Positions 48,649-60,913 of a stretch of 64,000 nucleotides of DNA are shown one piece after another. The stretch is from Jaapia argillacea MUCL 33604 (taxonomy: Eukaryota > Basidiomycota > Agaricomycetes > Jaapiales > Jaapiaceae). The stretch spans positions 847,068-911,067 of the forward strand of contig KL197720.1 in NCBI GenBank assembly GCA_000697665.1, read 5' to 3'. Positions within the stretch are counted from its first letter, which is position 1, and every line of letters begins with the position of its first letter. Under the pieces are notes generated by a model. It had not been told where the DNA came from and did not search any database. It saw only the letters and a program-made list of their open reading frames with translations. Position numbers and translations under genes: made by a program.

Positions 48649-50120
48649 TCAGGTCAAGAAGTCACCATATTCCCAACTAAAACATTCCTGAAGACGCGGT
48701 GTTAGAATTGTAAATCTGGTAAGTAACCGGGGAATCGCACGTACTACACAGTCACCTTCAGATATAGGCAGCGGAACCTCCCTGCCAATCTCCGCGCTCG
48801 GCGGCCATGGATCAAGGGATAGGACATGCTCGATGACATTCACGATTCCATGGGTGCGGATATCAACCCCCCAAGAAAGATTAGAGACTGTGTCATATAT
48901 AATCGAAAGGCCGAGATGGCACCTTTGCCGAATGTCAATGTGCCGTATGCTGAGAGGTTTTATAACGCAACTTACTTGCTTTCCATCGCGTAGCCTGCCA
49001 AAGCACAAGATGATATTACCCCATTGCATGTACCCATCGCAATTGGATCAGCGGTGTGATATACATGGGTGATATGATGAGTGGATGGCTGGAACGATAT
49101 ATTGGTAAAATATTCAAATCTCAGTTGCGATGTCACTCAACAGGCAATGGAAGATGCATTCTTGCGGCAGCCATCCTCTCGCCGGGGGCCTCGAACGCCA
49201 CGACCGGTAGGCCAAAGGTAGCACCAAGCAGAGACGCGAGCGCCCCTCCCAACGAATGTCCGGTGAGCCAAATATTGGCCTCGGGATACATGTAAGTTAG
49301 GTTGTTATAAAGGTTCTGCTTCGGCAGTTAGTAGTCTTTGTGAGTGACAGACCCTAGTATTTACCGTTCCTATCGGATAGAAGAGTGACTCCTCGATGAG
49401 GGCCTCTTCTACACAGTCCTGATGGCACCGATAGCCACCACGATAACAACCGCATACCGTTGTCCATGTCCAATCGATACGGGCACAACAACAGCTGAAT
49501 AGTAGGTTGTCATTGAGTTTATCTTTCTTGACAGTCGGACCTCCTCCGCCAAAAAATGAAGCTGATGTGCCTTTGATCGACACCACAACGGTCGAATTGT
49601 CCGCCGTGGCAAAAACGTGTCCTCGAAAGCCATCGTCGTCGGGCTCCCAGCCAATGGGATAATCCTAGATAAGAATGTCACACGGTGTTGCATGGGAGAT
49701 ATCATACAAACGTACCACCCTCCATTCTTCTCCGAGATCATACCATAGCGTATCGTTTGGAGGGACATACGCGTTGTTGGTCATCTTGGCTAGTACCAAG
49801 AGTGTTTGACGATTATCGACGTCCGGCCCAAGAATCTCATCTTCATCCCAGGTTGGCTGACTGTGAGCTGCAAACCCGTCCGACGAGACAAGACCCAGAG
49901 ATCGCCGATGCAAGGTCAAGGGGCGAGTCCGAATTTCTCCAACCCGAGAAGATTGGTACTGAGCGTCATTCACATCGGCAAAGACGACTCGATCCGACTG
50001 TGAGACAGCATGGTGATGTCGAAGTTCGAACTCAAGCGCTGACCGTGCCGGAGGTGTGGCAAGAACTGAGACGAGCGGTCCGAGGATAGCCATTAATCGT
50101 AAAAACAGTAGATGTGTCAT
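48649..50120 (-). CDS. ATG15: Autophagic phospholipase/lipase Atg15
   Basis: Atg15 is a membrane-anchored lipase that breaks down autophagic bodies in the vacuole. The start at 50120 gives [20 protein letters not shown], a signal anchor. Then come [11 protein letters not shown]-type sequence ([20 protein letters not shown]), [20 protein letters not shown], and [20 protein letters not shown]. The Cys-rich family block follows ([20 protein letters not shown]), then [20 protein letters not shown]. The nucleophile elbow is [20 protein letters not shown] (near 49285-49230). The acid and histidine of the triad lie in [15 protein letters not shown] and [16 protein letters not shown]. The protein ends SWEYGDFLT. 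The full set of Atg15 signatures is present, with several introns of about 50-60 nt. Confidence 0.93.
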
Positions 50121-51727
50121 GATTGAACATTAATCACAAGAATGGCGAAGCAAGACGGAGGGAACACACCTCCACTAGGGTTGGTGTTGCGGAAAACACA
50201 ATCCGCGCCGTTGCCGTCAGCGATCCAAATCGGGACCCTTCCCGATTAGGAGGTTGTGGCGAATCCGTCCTCATAACTCACACCATTGTCAACTTACTGC
50301 AAGTACATCATTGATGAAAGCGGGGGACGCAAATACGCATTCTCAGTATTCTCAAGGCTGCAGATGGGACAGTAATTTAAGTTCTCAGTCAAACGAGTCA
50401 AAGGGAACACCAAGTTGTGCGACTGATGAGGTTCACGTACTTTCCTGTCGAAATGGTTGACTCAATTACTCCAGTAGCAGCCAAAAGGCTTCGTCGTCGG
50501 AGTGGGTCTGGAAGTCCCTGTTTCGTTGGTAAACGGTCCGCACCAAGGGACGCCCTGAACGCTACTGTGTCGGAAGGCGAGTCTGATTTGCCGACATAAT
50601 CGAAGGTCTTGGGAGCTTGGGACCCTCGATGCCAGCCGATCGATAGGAGCTCCAACACTGATTTTCTCCTGCATCCCCAGGATCCCATGGCCACCGAAGA
50701 GATGGGGCATCTTTCCATAACCGGCGGGGGGATCACGAGGCAAATGGCAGGTCTCATTTATGCGCCCGAAAGGAGATCGGTCCTTCCCGTTTTGAACACC
50801 CACTGCAAGGGAGGCCATTGAATCGCGGTGACCGTAAACCCACCACCACCACGAGGCTACCAGCCTGCAGAAAGGGGTTGTCCTAACCCATCTGATCAAC
50901 AAGCTCCAAATCATTGGGGGAGTAGATAGCCGTGACAGTACAGTCGACGTGGAATGGAGATTCTGATTGCAAGTGAGATGGTGGCTGGAGAAGTGTGAGA
51001 CAAGCCTAGTGGAGGGGGCTTGTGCATATGATTCTGAATCTGACGTCGGTCAAGGAACTTTCCAATGAAGACTTGTGCCACCTTCGATCAAGGTGTTCCG
51101 CTGGGCCGAATCGGCAAACCGCCAATGAGGGTTGCGAACGGAGCCCGGCAACATGTTTCACTCCGAATTTCCTGGGCCGCCCATTCGCTGCAGTTTCTGG
51201 AAACAGCAGCCAATGGGGGGTGGGGATACGCCAGTCCAGACTTGGGAGAATACATGTAGATTGGATTGGACAGGCTTCGCAGATGGCTTAGGCCCGGTAG
51301 GTTGTCCAGAATGATCGCGAGCAATGAAAGGCATGCAGGACTTGGCACAGTGGCGCTATCAAGTCATTTGCATGGCGAAGTGCACGAGGATGTTCAAAAT
51401 CCTGAACAGCCAATTCCCCGGTAGCCTCGCTCCCCTCAGTTCCAATTCAAAATCCCTTATTGCGTTTATCTTCGATTACGATCCAGTTTTGATCGAGCCG
51501 CGCTCCTGGCCAACTCCTCCACTTCGTGCCGAATTTTCCAGATCTTCTTAGGGACACTCTGCTGATTGTGCGCCAAACTGTGGTTTCTCCCTTACTGGGG
51601 CATCCTAATCTAGCCCGCGAACTTATCTTACGTCCCTGTGCGGTGTAGGCAAAGAATCATTCGCCGCATCCGTGATCTATAATAACCCCAAATACTGATA
51701 GTACGAGTTCCGTCTCTTCCCCTCAAA
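50121..51727. other. Gene-poor 1.6 kb stretch upstream of the Zn2Cys6 gene
   Basis: No intact gene recognised. A minus-strand frame (50914-50462, 150 codons) contains GYGKMPHLFGGHGILGMQEK, faintly like the GGHGIVGAQ motif of 2-oxoacid dehydrogenase E1-alpha chains; it could be a relic. The right end is the regulator's promoter, with C/T-rich sequence before the ATG. Confidence 0.35.
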
Positions 51728-54700
51728 ATGACTTCTCATCTCACCTACTCTGATCCTTCAGACGAGGACGTTTCATTTGCTCGCTCCCAGAGCCCAGACT
51801 ACTCTTCACGACGTAGGAGTACACGAGGTATGACGCCTATGTCCTCAATGATCTCAGGCGCTCACTCTGTCATGTTGCTCAAGCCTGCGACCATTGTCGT
51901 AGAACCAAGAGCAAGTGTGAGAGGTTCGGTTCTCCGAAACAACCTTGTCGTGGTTGCACGTCCCTGGGTCTCAGTGCGTATTGAATCTGATTCAATGTCT
52001 GACCACTAACAATGTATCTGTTCGCAGCGTGTACCTATATGGGTAGGCGCCTCTTCCGTTTAACCTGACCGCTGGTTAGTTACTCAAGTCCAACGCTTTT
52101 AGGTCCCAGTCATAAGCGAGGGCCTCCAAAGGGGTGCGCCGTCTTCAATGCTTTCGTCTACCATCACTGCTAACGTCCTATTTCTTTTTGTAGCTATATT
52201 CATGCCATTGAGCGTCGTCTCCACCAAGCCGAAGGTTTGCTTGGAACCATCATTGGATCTCACGATCCCCGTGCCCAGAGCCTCCTCCAGGATCTGTCAC
52301 GAGATCCCTTGGCCAATCAGATCATACACCGAGTCGAGAGTGGGCCATTTGGACCCAAAGGGAGAGGGGACATTCCTTTCGGTTCTACGAAGCAAGAGTT
52401 CCTTGCATCCATCTTGGAAGGGGCTCCAGAAGGGGCAGTGAGTATAGCGGCTTCAAAGAGACAAAGCAGGATTAGTCGAGAGGAGTTGACGGCGAGCCTG
52501 GGTTCGTTTCCCCCATTCATCCTGTCTTCTCCCGTTTACGCTGTGGCTCCAGATGGTCAGACACTTGTTACCCCCAGTAGCAATTGGCAAGACGGTCTGA
52601 AAGATATCCTCAAAACGAATGGGTCTTCAGGATCGTCAGGTTCTCGAGCAGCCTCGCAGTCACCTCGAGGTATGTCCAATCTCCCTGGAGCATCTTCCAT
52701 CTCACATATTTACCAGAACGCAAATCGTTGTCATTACATCCACCGGATTCGAGGACCCCGATTCCCGAAGATGATTATCTTTCTCAGACTCAATCACCTG
52801 GTATGTTCTCAGGTGTTGATAACCAGTTCTTGTCGCCGAGCGTATTTGTAGAAGCTATGGCCTCAAGTCGCCATCCCGTTGATATCGATGAGCTCTCGTT
52901 CGACGAGAACTTGCAGGTAGGTCTGCATTCTTTGTACGAGTGTTTCACCCACGAATGTTTCGTCGGTAGATTCGTTGGCATGGCAGGGCCACTGGCTTAC
53001 ACTTACTTCGTAAATGCAACCCTCTGCAACCGCGTTCCAGCGAGCCGTGCGTTTATGCATTTCTTTCACCTGCTTTCGTTTATTCTTACTTTTGTTAGAG
53101 CGCCGCGCGTTCACTTGTGGCCTCCCGTCAGCATTGAGGTTCACCGAAATCCCGTTCAACCAGCAAATCTTCGCCTACCGGACAGCCAAACTCAGGACAA
53201 GTTGCTCCATCTGTATTTCGACCATCTTCACCCGATGTTCCCCATCCTCCATCGCGGCCACTTTATCGAGTTCTACACTCAAAGGTATTTAATTCGCATT
53301 CCTCGAGGATTTTGTTGATTTTATTGACGATTCCATCGAACTCGACAACAGAATGGAGTGAGCGCGTCTTCCTATCTCCCCTTTCCCGACTTTACTCATG
53401 TCTTCGTTTCCTCCATGAGTAGAAAAGCTGCCTTGCCCGCAGAGAATCGACCGCTCTCTGACGTTTCTGCGGACATTCTCCTATTAACCACGTTTGGTCT
53501 CGCCGCAAGATTTGCTGAATCTACGGCAGTACTATCGCCTGGAGTCCTTACACATTCCTCCCACGATTTTATCACTGATGCCCTCGAACTCCTCTGTAAG
53601 TCTCTGTCGTAACTTGACGTCACATGCGCTTACCGCGGTACAGACACCGTCCTCGACACCCCTCATTCTTGTACATGCCAAGCTCTTCTTTTGTTAGGTT
53701 ATTATGACTTGGGAGTCGGTAAGTATCCTTATCCTACCATTAATCCCGCCTTTGCTTACGTCGCGTCGCAGAATCCGGCGAGAAGGCTAGTTTCTACATA
53801 GGTTCAGTCTTTGCCGATTCTTGATATTCGTGATGCTCACATTCTGCTTTGTGTTGCAGATGCCGCTATTTCAATGGTGTGTAAAAAAACGCCTCCTAGC
53901 CCCAACCCACCGCTGAATCTTTTACAGGCCCAAAGACTTGGGATGAACCGATCGTTGGAGCATCTGAACTTCCCCGGAGCAGATGTGATGAGCGACATCG
54001 ATGAGCCCATGCGTCATCGCATCTGGTTGGCATGCTCGCTTCTGGACAAGTGAGGAGTTCCCTTGTTCTTCCTCCTTCCGACACTTGCTGACAATGTTTT
54101 CAGATATGCCTCTAGTTTCCCAGGTGAGATTCCCTTCAGCGCCAACTAGGTTCTGAGTCTTACAATTTTGACCAAGGCCGTCCACCGATGCTCCGTGCCT
54201 CTGACTCCGACGTCTCCTTCGATAACGACCAGGTTCGTCCAGTTCATCCCCGTTTCTTGCTCGTGACTTACGCCCTCACTAGCCCGACGATTTCGTTGTG
54301 ACCTTCACCACCTCATGCGGCCTAGGTGAATTGTGCCTTGCGTCTCTTTTGTTCTGCTTGGCTAACATTTCTCCAGCGTCCATTATCGGCTCCATCATGG
54401 AATCTTTATACTCTGGAAGAAAGTGGTCAAAATTGAAGCTCCATGGTGAGGTCAATCGTCTGGAGGACGTCCTAGAAAACTGGTATCTGCGACTCCCTCC
54501 CCCGTTACGCTACTCTCCGGAAGGAGGTGCCTCCGTGCCACCGTTTGTTTTGCAGCTACATGTCCAGTATTGGTCAACCGTAATTCTTCTGCAACGTGCA
54601 CTGTACGTTGTTCAATTCTTTTCTGCGACCAGAATACTGAGGCGACAATCGCAGAGTTGAACCTGAATATATGCAAGTATTTTTGCTGTACTCGGACTTT

Positions 54701-55537
54701 GCAGCGCGCTGATGGTACAGTCCAGTGTTACGGGCGACACGCATTCCTTCCGTTCGGATCCTGTGCAATCCAAAGCGTTGAGCTCATGTCTCAATGCAGC
54801 CTCCCGTATTACGTCAATCAGTGAGTTTTACCTCCCCAGCGTCGCTTATCCACTCATAGGTGTTGTAGTGACCGCTTGGGACGTTCAGTTCTCCCTCACC
54901 GAGGCTTCCGCATTCCTACCCGGGTATCTATTGAACGCAGGGTGAGAACACCTTTGACTTCTATTTGCGACATAACGGCTGAATCCCAACCAGGATCGTC
55001 TTTCTAGTTGCTTGTTTGTGACCTTTTCTTCCAACCTTGCTGGGATGCTGAGAAGATTCCTTTAGTGCGTTTGAGATTGTGGGACCCACAACAACCCGGG
55101 CTCCAACATTGTCGATTGATCCTCGAAAAAGTGGAGGTATGTGACTCTTTCACTTCCGATGGGGATGTCGATTGAAATGCGAATTGCAGGGCCTCTGGCC
55201 AACGGCTAGGACTATCTTAGCACTACTGGACGATGCTTCACCAGACGCACCGGATCCCCCACGCCTTCGTCGTGCCTCCGCGCCTCCGCACCGATCCTTC
55301 CCCCAGCGATCAATGTCAATTTCGTCCGACTCTGCCTCTATGCAACCACGCGTGTTCCCCGTGAAGTCTCCCTCTGAGCAGGCGTCAATGGGACAAATGT
55401 TGGGTTTAGAGACGATGGACGTCCTGACACCATCCTATCAGGCGAGCACATACGCGTGGTGGGGAGGATCGGAGCCTATCGCCCAACCACTTTCGTGGGG
55501 TGGGATCGTTGAAGTGAACGGTTGGTCGCAGAATTAG
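51728..55537 (+). CDS. Zn2Cys6 fungal transcription factor
   Basis: The protein has a binuclear zinc cluster DNA-binding domain and a fungal-specific regulatory domain and acts in the nucleus. Exon 1 (51728-51769) codes MTSHLTYSDPSDED. A 47-nt intron restores the frame into AQACDHCRRTKSKCERFG, then PCRGCTSLGLSACTYMG across a second intron, giving all six cysteines. A short linker helix follows (HAIERRLHQAEGLLGTIIGS). Ser-rich sequence comes next, then the fungal_trans domain around 53180 onwards (DKLLHLYFDHLHPMFPILHR). Further blocks are LLTTFGLAARFAE, AQRLGMNRSLEHLNFPGAD, MRHRIWLACSLLDKYASSFP and RLEDVLENWYLRLPPPLRYS. The C-terminus is WSQN after SYQASTYAWWGGSEPIAQPL. At least ten introns are needed. 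The regulon is unknown. Confidence 0.82.
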
Positions 55538-55695
55538 ACTAGGTTGACTGAACGGGATCGGATCGCAGGGACTTTCTATCCGCACGGATTATGGACATTA
55601 TTTTCTTCGTTGCTATCGCGTTGCTTTTCTCGCCACTTGTATCTTACAACCCATGTATTGCTATATGCTCGCCGAGTGAAAACTTCATATCGTGG
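55538..55695. other. Short convergent 3' space
   Basis: 158 bp between the regulator's stop and the APC6 stop on the other strand. Both terminators lie here and the 3' UTRs probably overlap. Confidence 0.5.
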
Positions 55696-58604
55696 CTAAC
55701 CAATACTCATGTCCTCGTCGATTGGACGAGGAGTTCCCGGTCGTAAGGCGAGTACATCGGTCTGCTTCGATTTCTCTCTCTGCTCGTGCATTCGCTTGGC
55801 CCATGCATCCTCATCCTGGGGAAATTTCTTCCTTCCGAATGGTCCGTGAACATCTGCGTTACATTCCAGGGCAAGGTTGAGTAGTTCAAGAGCATACGCA
55901 TTCATGGAATCGATGCTGAGGGCCTGCAATCAAAGTTTATCAGCTGACGCTGGGAAACTCAACGGAACTTTCCCTACTTCGTGGTACTTGACGATAGCTA
56001 AATCCGTGTTGTCCATCAGTTGATGAACGAGGCCCAGGAAAACGTAAGCCGTGGCCGAGCGGGAGTCAATTTCAATGACTCGCTCATAGGTTGCTTTGGC
56101 TTCTTCCAAACGCCTAGGCCACTTCAACGACTGAGGCCTTCAAGGAAGGTGGAAACGACTGACCCTAGTTTCCTGTAACAAGTGCCGAGGTTCATGTATG
56201 AAGCGGTCCACACATCTTGAGAAGTTTGAGTAACCTGCGCTAGACTGAGTGCAGCATTGAAAAGATCCACAGCACGATCAAAACTGAATGAGGGATAGTG
56301 CAGATCAGTAGGTATCGAGAGGAAGCACGGCCAGAGCGAGACATACTGTCCGCGATTATATGCCATAACTCCTCGCTCATTCGCCAGCAGCGGATCCCCG
56401 TCACACATGCTATAGGCGGCATTCAAAGCTTCATCCGCCAAATCATAATTAGAAAGCATGATATGCTCCATTCCAACAAACATCAAGGGCAAGTGGGATC
56501 TAGTCGAATCAAGACCATCAGGGCACTGATCATCACATGGAATGGGTGACTAACCCAGTGAAAAGCCTTGCACATGTTGAGTAAGCAGTGACGGCATGGT
56601 CGTGTTCACCTTCATACGCAAAGGTATGGGCAAAGGCGACCCAAGCGGGACCAAATCGAGGATCCATCAACGACGTCTTGCTAAGAGAGGTTAGGTCATC
56701 TTCCTGGTCCGGTATAGCGAAGAAGAAGGAACCTGTCACAAACCTAAAGTAAGACCTCGCCTCGCCCCACTTTGCAGCGGCAAGATACCAGACCCCAACG
56801 GCGTACCAACTGAGGGGATTCTCGGGTTCCTTATCCACCAATTCATGCGCTAGAATGAATAGCGAGGGGCGCAAATGTGAAAGATGGTGCATACATGCTA
56901 TATGCAAGGGCATCGTTGGCGCGTGGACCTTCACCAAGTCCAGGATCCTAATAAAATGTTTTAACGCGGCTGTGTGCATCGACAAGCTGGATGGTGCACC
57001 TTGAAGTGATGGCGAAGCAATCGGCCCAGCGGAACTGAGCATACAAAGCGTCGGCAAAGCTGAACAAAACATCTGGATTGTCGGATAAACCAAATTCCTC
57101 AACCAATCGGCGTCGGACGAGAGCTTGCTCTTCGATATGTTTGTACTTGCGCAGTCTAGCCGTGTAGATCAATCTGACGAACTCTGCGTCGTCTGGGGTT
57201 TGCTCTTTATATGCAAGTCCTTGCACGAACTCCCATTCTGAGTTGAGAACCGGCACCAGAGACTAAGTTAGTGGTCATTGAAGGAAGGAAGGGGCAGAGT
57301 CAGTACCTTCATCGGGAGTCATCATTTCGCCGTTCATGAGCTGCTCAAAAGCGTCGTAGCATTTGACATCGAGAGCGAGGGCCTCGACGAAGCAGTTTTT
57401 GGCTTGATCCATCCTTCCCACCTTGACCATCAACAATCCACGTAGATGACACATGACTGCCTCAACCTATCACAAGAAAATGACATTAATGACACCCTGG
57501 AAAGCGCAGAACTGTTGGCGAGCCTGACCTTGAGTCCTTCATCTATATTCCGCACACCTGGACCGCTTTCACCTGCCAAACAAATGAGGGAGAAGATAGG
57601 TGGAGGTCTCATGGTACTTACCAGATTCACGAAAGGGATTCGCCTCTCCGAGCATTTCTGTTGCTTCAGACCATTTACCCTGTTGCATCTTTCCAAGAAC
57701 TCAGTACACGGGTGAATCCTTGGTGCGTAACTGAATACATACCTGGCACTGAGCAGCTAGAGATCGACAAGCGACACTCATGTCAACCAATCTCGAGACC
57801 CCTTCCCTGTGTTCAGCAGCAATATCAATCATCGCACTTGGTCCCATAGGCAGTCGGCGATGGGCCACAGGGTCGATGGGGTCGTCGATAATCTCTTTTC
57901 CTTTCCCCTTGATGTTCACAAACGAAGTGGGACCATGGCCGTTTACTTGATGATTTTGAGATTGGGGTGAGGTAGGAACCGCCATTGGGAAAGGTCGCGT
58001 GAGGAGAGTCTCAGCACGGGTATACTGGTGAGTGTGGAAATACGTCTGGGCAAGCCAGAACGCATCATTTGGGTCATCTGCGGGTTGCGAAGTTCACGAA
58101 TGGGTCGATGCGCTTGAATGAAGTTAACCAGGACGCACTTGTCCAACTGAGCACTTTGTCTCCCCAAAATCCGGCGGTTGCATACATATGCTGCATCATA
58201 GCATCATGTCTCCATAACCTCATCCTATCCACCATAGTCCAATGGTCCACAACCTCGTCATCCGCATCTCCTCCACCCGCATTTTCATTGAACACATCCG
58301 CATTACTTGTCGCGTTCGCAAGAGGATGGCGGCTAGCAGTCCCAGTAGTGTTTTCCTTCAATTTCCTCCTCCTTCGTGGGGAGTACTGAGGGGAAGTCTG
58401 GAGGACGGATCTGTTTGGGTCGAGGGCGGTTGAGCGGTTGTATTGGGATGTGCTACTAAGGTTGGCAATTCGGAGAGTATCCACTAGGGCTTGTGGGTCA
58501 TATGAGAATGAAGTATTGATGGACCCCCGTGGACGCGAACCCGATGCTGACGGGTGCTGCGACATTGGTTGAGTGGAGAAGGGCGTAGGAGGGACAGAAT
58601 CCAT
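55696..58604 (-). CDS. Anaphase-promoting complex TPR subunit Cut9/Cdc16 (APC6)
   Basis: APC6 is a TPR scaffold of the APC/C ubiquitin ligase that drives mitotic exit. The start at 58604 gives [20 protein letters not shown], a disordered Ser/Pro-rich N-terminus. Then comes [20 protein letters not shown] with [12 protein letters not shown], the conserved APC6 opening. TPR units fill the rest: [87 protein letters not shown] and [20 protein letters not shown]. The last exon ends [10 protein letters not shown] at 55696. About eight introns. The ATG at 58604 is the first in frame; upstream codons are open but begin with TTG. Confidence 0.9.
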
Positions 58605-58954
58605 GTGCCAATCCAATTCCAGAAATGGGAGGGGAAAACCAAAATCACTTGGGGGAAGAACAACAGGCAAGAATTGTAGAGTCCAGGATCAGATAGCTAT
58701 CGATCAATAGTGCTGGTGGCTACGGGAGAAAACAGACTTCAAGATTTTTACAAGGGAAGTGGAAGAGACGCATGTACGGCATTGGGCACGCGTCAAGGTC
58801 GCGTCCGGTCACCCCCCAGGGAGGGGGTAAAGTACACAACACAATCCTATAACAACACGCATATAGTACACGAACAAAGGTACATTGGGAGATATATCGA
58901 GTGGACGGTAAGGTGTTCGAATATCTGTTCAAGGACCCACGCACAGAAAATCAC

Positions 58955-59852
58955 TCATGAGATCACGTCATGGCTATTCGTCATGTACCCAATAGCTGCT
59001 TTCACGATCGCCTCTACAGCGTCCAGCTCCGCATCGTCTCTTGGAGCGTATACCATCAAGTACTGCGATGGCAGGGCTTTGAGGACCCCGCTCAACGGGT
59101 GGCGTTCACCCCATCCACGCTCGATCACTAAGGAACCCGTCAATAAGTACGGGGAACACAACTTTGCAAGACTAAAGGTAAATTACCAAGTTTACAATCC
59201 TGAGGTGCCAGGATGAGATGCAGAGAATAGTCACGGCCAGAATGCACATGCACGATCTCTCGCCATGCATCCACCGCGACTTGATGTGGAGAGGGGATGG
59301 AGTGGTGGATCACCATTCCTTGATGTATCTTTTCGTGAGGGGACGGGGCAAGCTCCACGATATTGGAGTTGAACGATGCCAACTTTGAAAAGATTGTAGT
59401 GATAATCTAGCACAGAAAGCCACAGTCAGCGGTCAAAGTCAGTAATAAGTACCCCGAGAGAGTGGCAAGCTTGAGCCCACCTCTTTCATTCCCTCATCGG
59501 GGTGCTGATCAACCTGCCGATGAGGGAGGAAATGCCACCCCGTCTTCGGCCTCGCACCCTTCCTCAACGGGACGCTATCCGGCTCCTCCAACCAACTCTC
59601 CTTCAGTAGATCCTCATCGTACACACCCGTACTAGTCGTCTCACGACCAAACGGCTTACTCAAGGTTGAAACAGCCCACCCAAAGACACCGAACGGCAAC
59701 CCTGAAGGACCAAGAGCCAAGTACGCCCGATAATTCCGAACAAGCCATGGAGTCGAGATGGCTAGTATGGATACGAGAGAAGTCGTGAGTACGACTGTTC
59801 TTGGAGAACGAGCAAGAATTTCGTGAGCTCTCGAAGAGATCAGGTCGGACAT
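58955..59852 (-). CDS. Luciferase-domain (PF17648-like) protein
   Basis: Fungal proteins of this domain family are of unknown function; the domain name does not imply light emission. The start at 59852 gives MSDLISSRAHEILARSPRTV, then a single hydrophobic segment (VVLTTSLVSILAISTPWLVR), probably a signal anchor. The conserved parts are GWHFLPHRQVDQHPDEGMKE, SNIVELAPSPHEKIHQGMVI, AWREIVHVHSGRDYSLHLIL and VIERGWGERHPLSGVLKALP. LMVYAPRDDAELDAVEAIVK and GYMTNSHDVIS end the protein at 58955. Two short introns join three exons; acceptors near 59420 and 59160 were set by alignment to the family pattern. Confidence 0.75.
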
Positions 59853-60913
59853 GGCTGGTTATTGGAGTAAGGCGTATGATGCAAAGGACAAAGATGGAGC
59901 CGACCTTATATCATCCAGACCGATGTGTTGATCAGCCGAGACGCCTCGCCAACGCTGGCTGCGACGTCGATAAGTATGCAAGGGGGAATTCGGATCAGAA
60001 ACCCAATATGCATTCATGTCCGGATAGTGTCCTTGCAACCCAAGTCCGACGCTCATGCTGAGTTGCTGAAGCTGTGGCCGACTCGGACACTACTCGTACG
60101 CAGCTGCTTTCATCGATGTCACGGTTCGTTATTCCAAGCGCAGCGAAACTTTGGAGCCTCCGACTCCGAGCTATCGGAGTTATCGAGCTAGAGTCTATAA
60201 GGTCATCCCCGAAACCAAACTTCAAACTTCCTGCAAGCTATTTTGGTTTCTCTCAGGCTCGCCGTTATCGACCTATCGTCCAGCTGCGGGACCAGTTCAG
60301 TGCGCCCAAACAGATGCAAGTTACCAGCTTGCCATTCATTCACCTTGAATTTCATCACTATTCGACTATCCAACTCCGAAATGACCAACTTGAACCAACG
60401 ATTAACCATTCCTTGGTAGTGCTTGAAATCCGAGCTACTGGCCCGAATTTCCATCTATCTTCGTTCAACCTCCAGAGTAATCTCAAACTTACCGGCGCAT
60501 TGATTCACTCCGAGTTCCTACCCTCGACTTTAACAATGACACATGCCCACAACACCTTGTGATTCCGGGAAGTTTCGCACCCTGCTTGCAAACCCCAGAC
60601 ACCGAACACGCGTGTACCCGTGATTCTCGAGCTCCCTTCTTCCTCCTCGTGGTAGGTTCAATTCAGATATCATGGTTCCTGGCTCACAATTGCATCTCCG
60701 ATGCAGTCGATAAGGGTGCTGAGGTGCCTTCTTCAGTTTCTCAGTGTCCATTGGGCGTGTCTTCGGGCCTTGAGCGGATACTCATCCATCAAGAAAGTTG
60801 CAGAGTTGCTCCTTCTGTTCTGATGGGTACCTTGCAGGAAGAGGTGATTATTCTCGTCTCCGAACCTTCTTAAAGGCACCAGGTGTTATTGTGAATCTTA
60901 TGATTCACCGGAC
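59853..60913. promoter_or_regulatory. Divergent upstream region of the luciferase-domain and P450 genes
   Basis: About 1.06 kb without a supported gene. A 162-codon + frame at 60074-60562 begins with GTG and matches no family I know. Both promoters lie here. Confidence 0.4.

Noticed and set aside
60074-60562. 162-codon + frame upstream of the P450 gene
   Set aside because: It begins with GTG, resembles nothing known and lies in a promoter region.
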